Shown in pieces: positions 31,348 to 32,992 of a stretch of 32,992 nt of DNA. Below the pieces are notes generated by a model. The model did not search any database. It saw only the letters and a list, made by a program, of their open reading frames with translations, and was not told where the DNA came from. The DNA comes from a candidate division KSB1 bacterium. GTDB taxonomy: Bacteria > Zhuqueibacterota > Zhuqueibacteria > Residuimicrobiales > Krinioviventaceae. The first letter of the stretch is position 1, and the number at the start of each line of letters is the position of its first letter. The stretch lies in assembly GCA_034505495.1 (NCBI GenBank), contig JAPDQV010000028.1, forward strand, positions 1 to 32,992, given 5' to 3'. The position numbers and the translations under genes were made by a program.

Positions 31348-32992
31348 CCTCGTTTGGCTGCTTTTGACGCTGAGCCTGACCGGCTCGGCAGCGGACGTTC
31401 GCCTTTTGGAGACCGCCGCCGACCACCTGACTTTTCAAGCCTTCTTTGACTCTTTGACGGTGCACAGCACGATGCGCGAGGGACGCCGGTTCAGCGAGGT
31501 TGTGCTGCCGAACGCCGGTGCAGTGCTCGAACCCGGCATGCCGCGCCTGCCGATGGTCGGTTTCCTCGTCGGTCTGCCGCACAATGCTTCCCCGCGTCTG
31601 ACGATCCTCAACGAGTCGCTCAAGATCCTGCAGGTCGACGATCTCGAGCGGACGGAGGGCGATGCAGTCTCCTTTACCGGCGACCGCTTTCCTGCTGTTT
31701 CTGCCGAATTGGGTCAAGTTGTCCGCCTAAGAGACTATACTGCTGCGATCGTTCGTCTCTATCCGGCGCGGTATTCTTTTGGGCAAAAAACGCTGCAGAC
31801 GACTCGCTCATTGACCGCACGGATTGATTTTGGAGCGAATGCGGCCGCTTCCGCAATAGAAGAACCGGCGGATGCAGCATTTCGATCAGTTTTGATGAAT
31901 GCTGAACAATGCCGCGGCTGGAAGGTGCCGCAACGAGCCGACGCAACGCTGCACAAGAGCACCGTTTCCGCCGTGCCTCAGGTGCGGCTCTACGTGGAAA
32001 AGGACGGCATCTATGCCGTTACCGGAGAGGATCTGGCGCGACTCGGCGTCGATCTGCTCAAGGTCGATCCGCGCAATCTGGCGCTCACCTGGCGCGGAAA
32101 ACCAAAGGCCCTGCTCCTCGAAGGCGCGGCAGACGGCCGATTCGATTATCAGGACCGCCTCATCTTTGTCGGCGAACATCTGCGCGGCGACTCGTCCTAT
32201 TATTCTCCCTTTTCCGACATGAATGTCTATCAGCTCAGCTGGAGCGGTGCGCCGGGATTGCGCTTTGCTCCGGTGGATGCCTCGCCGAGAGGAAGCTGGA
32301 AGACCGCCCGCCGCAGCGCTCCTTTTCGATTACACCTCGAAGAGGATCTCATTTACGATCGGCTTGTCGGTTATCCCCGCGCCGAAGACGATCACTGGTT
32401 TTGGCGTCGGCTGACCGACGATTCTGAATTCCGCCTTGCGGTGGATCTGCCGAACCTGGTCGCAGACAGCGCGGTCAATCTCAAAATCGCTTTCCACGGC
32501 TTGTCCGTTTCGCGGGAGGTCGCCGTCAATCATCATGTTCAACTGTTTCTCGGAGACCGCCTCCTCGGCGAGGCGTGGGGATCGGCCTGCAATCCTTTCT
32601 CTTTGACCACGCAGCCGTTCACCGCCTTGTCACCCCTCAACCTTTCCTTCCGTCTGCCGCTGGATATTCCCGGCGTCGGCGCGGATCAGCTCTTTTTGAA
32701 TTGGATCGAAGCGGTCTATGAAATGAATTTGCGCGCGCAGGACGGCTTTTTGGTTTTCGATGTTGATTGTAGAGATCCGCGCGATTTTTGCCTTACCGGC
32801 TTTGATAACGAAAGCGTCTATTTCCTTACCGCCGACGGCCTTCGTCTGACCGGTTTTTCGAGCCGCCGCAGCCGCGACGGCGTTGAATTTCTTCTTTCGC
32901 CGACCGTCCTTCTGCCCAAACGGGTCTTTGCCGCCTCTGGAAAAGGCATCCGGGCCGTCGACAGGCTCGAACTCGATCAGCCCTCGGATCTG
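31322..32992 (+). CDS. C25-family (gingipain/PorU-like) secreted peptidase, N-terminal part, runs off the window
   Basis: ATG at 31322 opens a frame without stop for 557 codons to the end of the window. A signal peptide (FSLVWLLLTLSLTGSAAD) is followed by a propeptide/beta-rich domain: AVLEPGMPRLPMVGFLVGLP, then VRLYVEKDGIYAVTGEDLAR (the common 'V..V...GiY.it..dL' pattern), FDYQDRLIFVGEH, and near the end LPKRVFAASGKGIRAVDRLE, the stretch that normally introduces the peptidase domain. In FCB bacteria such proteins include PorU, the sortase of T9SS, and other C25 peptidases; the catalytic Cys/His lie beyond the window. The start overlaps the GT39-like gene by 26 bases, so it may belong to the same transcript. 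Identity as PorU is inference. Confidence 0.75.
   Translation, partial: MIKNTRWFSLVWLLLTLSLTGSAADVRLLETAADHLTFQAFFDSLTVHSTMREGRRFSEVVLPNAGAVLEPGMPRLPMVGFLVGLPHNASPRLTILNESLKILQVDDLERTEGDAVSFTGDRFPAVSAELGQVVRLRDYTAAIVRLYPARYSFGQKTLQTTRSLTARIDFGANAAASAIEEPADAAFRSVLMNAEQCRGWKVPQRADATLHKSTVSAVPQVRLYVEKDGIYAVTGEDLARLGVDLLKVDPRNLALTWRGKPKALLLEGAADGRFDYQDRLIFVGEHLRGDSSYYSPFSDMNVYQLSWSGAPGLRFAPVDASPRGSWKTARRSAPFRLHLEEDLIYDRLVGYPRAEDDHWFWRRLTDDSEFRLAVDLPNLVADSAVNLKIAFHGLSVSREVAVNHHVQLFLGDRLLGEAWGSACNPFSLTTQPFTALSPLNLSFRLPLDIPGVGADQLFLNWIEAVYEMNLRAQDGFLVFDVDCRDPRDFCLTGFDNESVYFLTADGLRLTGFSSRRSRDGVEFLLSPTVLLPKRVFAASGKGIRAVDRLELDQPSDL

Overview
The window looks like chromosomal DNA from an uncultured or little-studied Gram-negative bacterium of the FCB group (KSB1, Calditrichota and Ignavibacteria-like lineages are the best guess). 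Three proteins end in a FlgD-like Ig domain, two of them introduced by a PNPFN motif, as in the type IX secretion (T9SS)-like surface proteins common in those phyla. There is also an outer-membrane barrel protein, a lipoprotein Wza homologue and a C25 (gingipain/PorU-like) peptidase. The phylum is inference; no rRNA or other taxonomic marker is present.

Layout. (1) 1-504, minus: the start of a type I DNA methyltransferase (HsdM) that leaves the window, visibly richer in G+C than its neighbours. (2) 505-7629: housekeeping and accessory genes: a PGPGW-like membrane protein, an outer-membrane barrel protein, a 5'-damaged YCF48/BNR gene, a secreted GH13 amylase, an alkyltransferase-like (ATL) DNA-repair protein, an endonuclease III homologue, the queuosine-precursor transporter QueT, and the YlxR-YlxQ RNA-binding pair. 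(3) 7640-11783: a signalling operon of two PAS histidine kinases and an NtrC-type sigma-54 activator, with a promoter and a 20-bp perfect palindrome in front and a terminator behind. (4) 11784-13021: an atypical single receiver domain and a long non-coding stretch with two copies of a conserved structured RNA element; the first is followed by its own terminator, the second lies in the leader of the next operon behind a sigma-54-like promoter. (5) 13022-15421: two secreted proteins, one with fibronectin III domains and one with a T9SS-like tail, then a terminator. (6) 15459-31347: one tightly packed plus-strand exopolysaccharide (EPS) operon: Wza, Wzz, a small Xre regulator, an ExeA/XrtA-locus-type ATPase, a degenerate BY-kinase/MinD-like protein, Wzy-like polymerase, Wzx-like flippase, GT2, GT4, CapK-like adenylating enzyme, GDP-mannose/UDP-glucose dehydrogenase, a second GT4, a BNR-repeat lipoprotein and a GT39-like membrane glycosyltransferase. 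(7) 31322 to the end: the first 557 codons of a C25-type peptidase overlapping the operon's last gene.

How the parts may work together (inference): the kinases and the NtrC-type regulator probably drive sigma-54 transcription of surface-protein and polysaccharide genes, with the repeated RNA element adding control in the leader. The EPS operon has a Wzx/Wzy-type logic (assembly on a lipid carrier, flipping, polymerisation, export by Wzz/Wza), but its kinase-like partner has lost key nucleotide-binding residues. The most promising undescribed elements are the duplicated RNA motif, the histidine-kinase pair with complementary defects, and the pseudo-BY-kinase.
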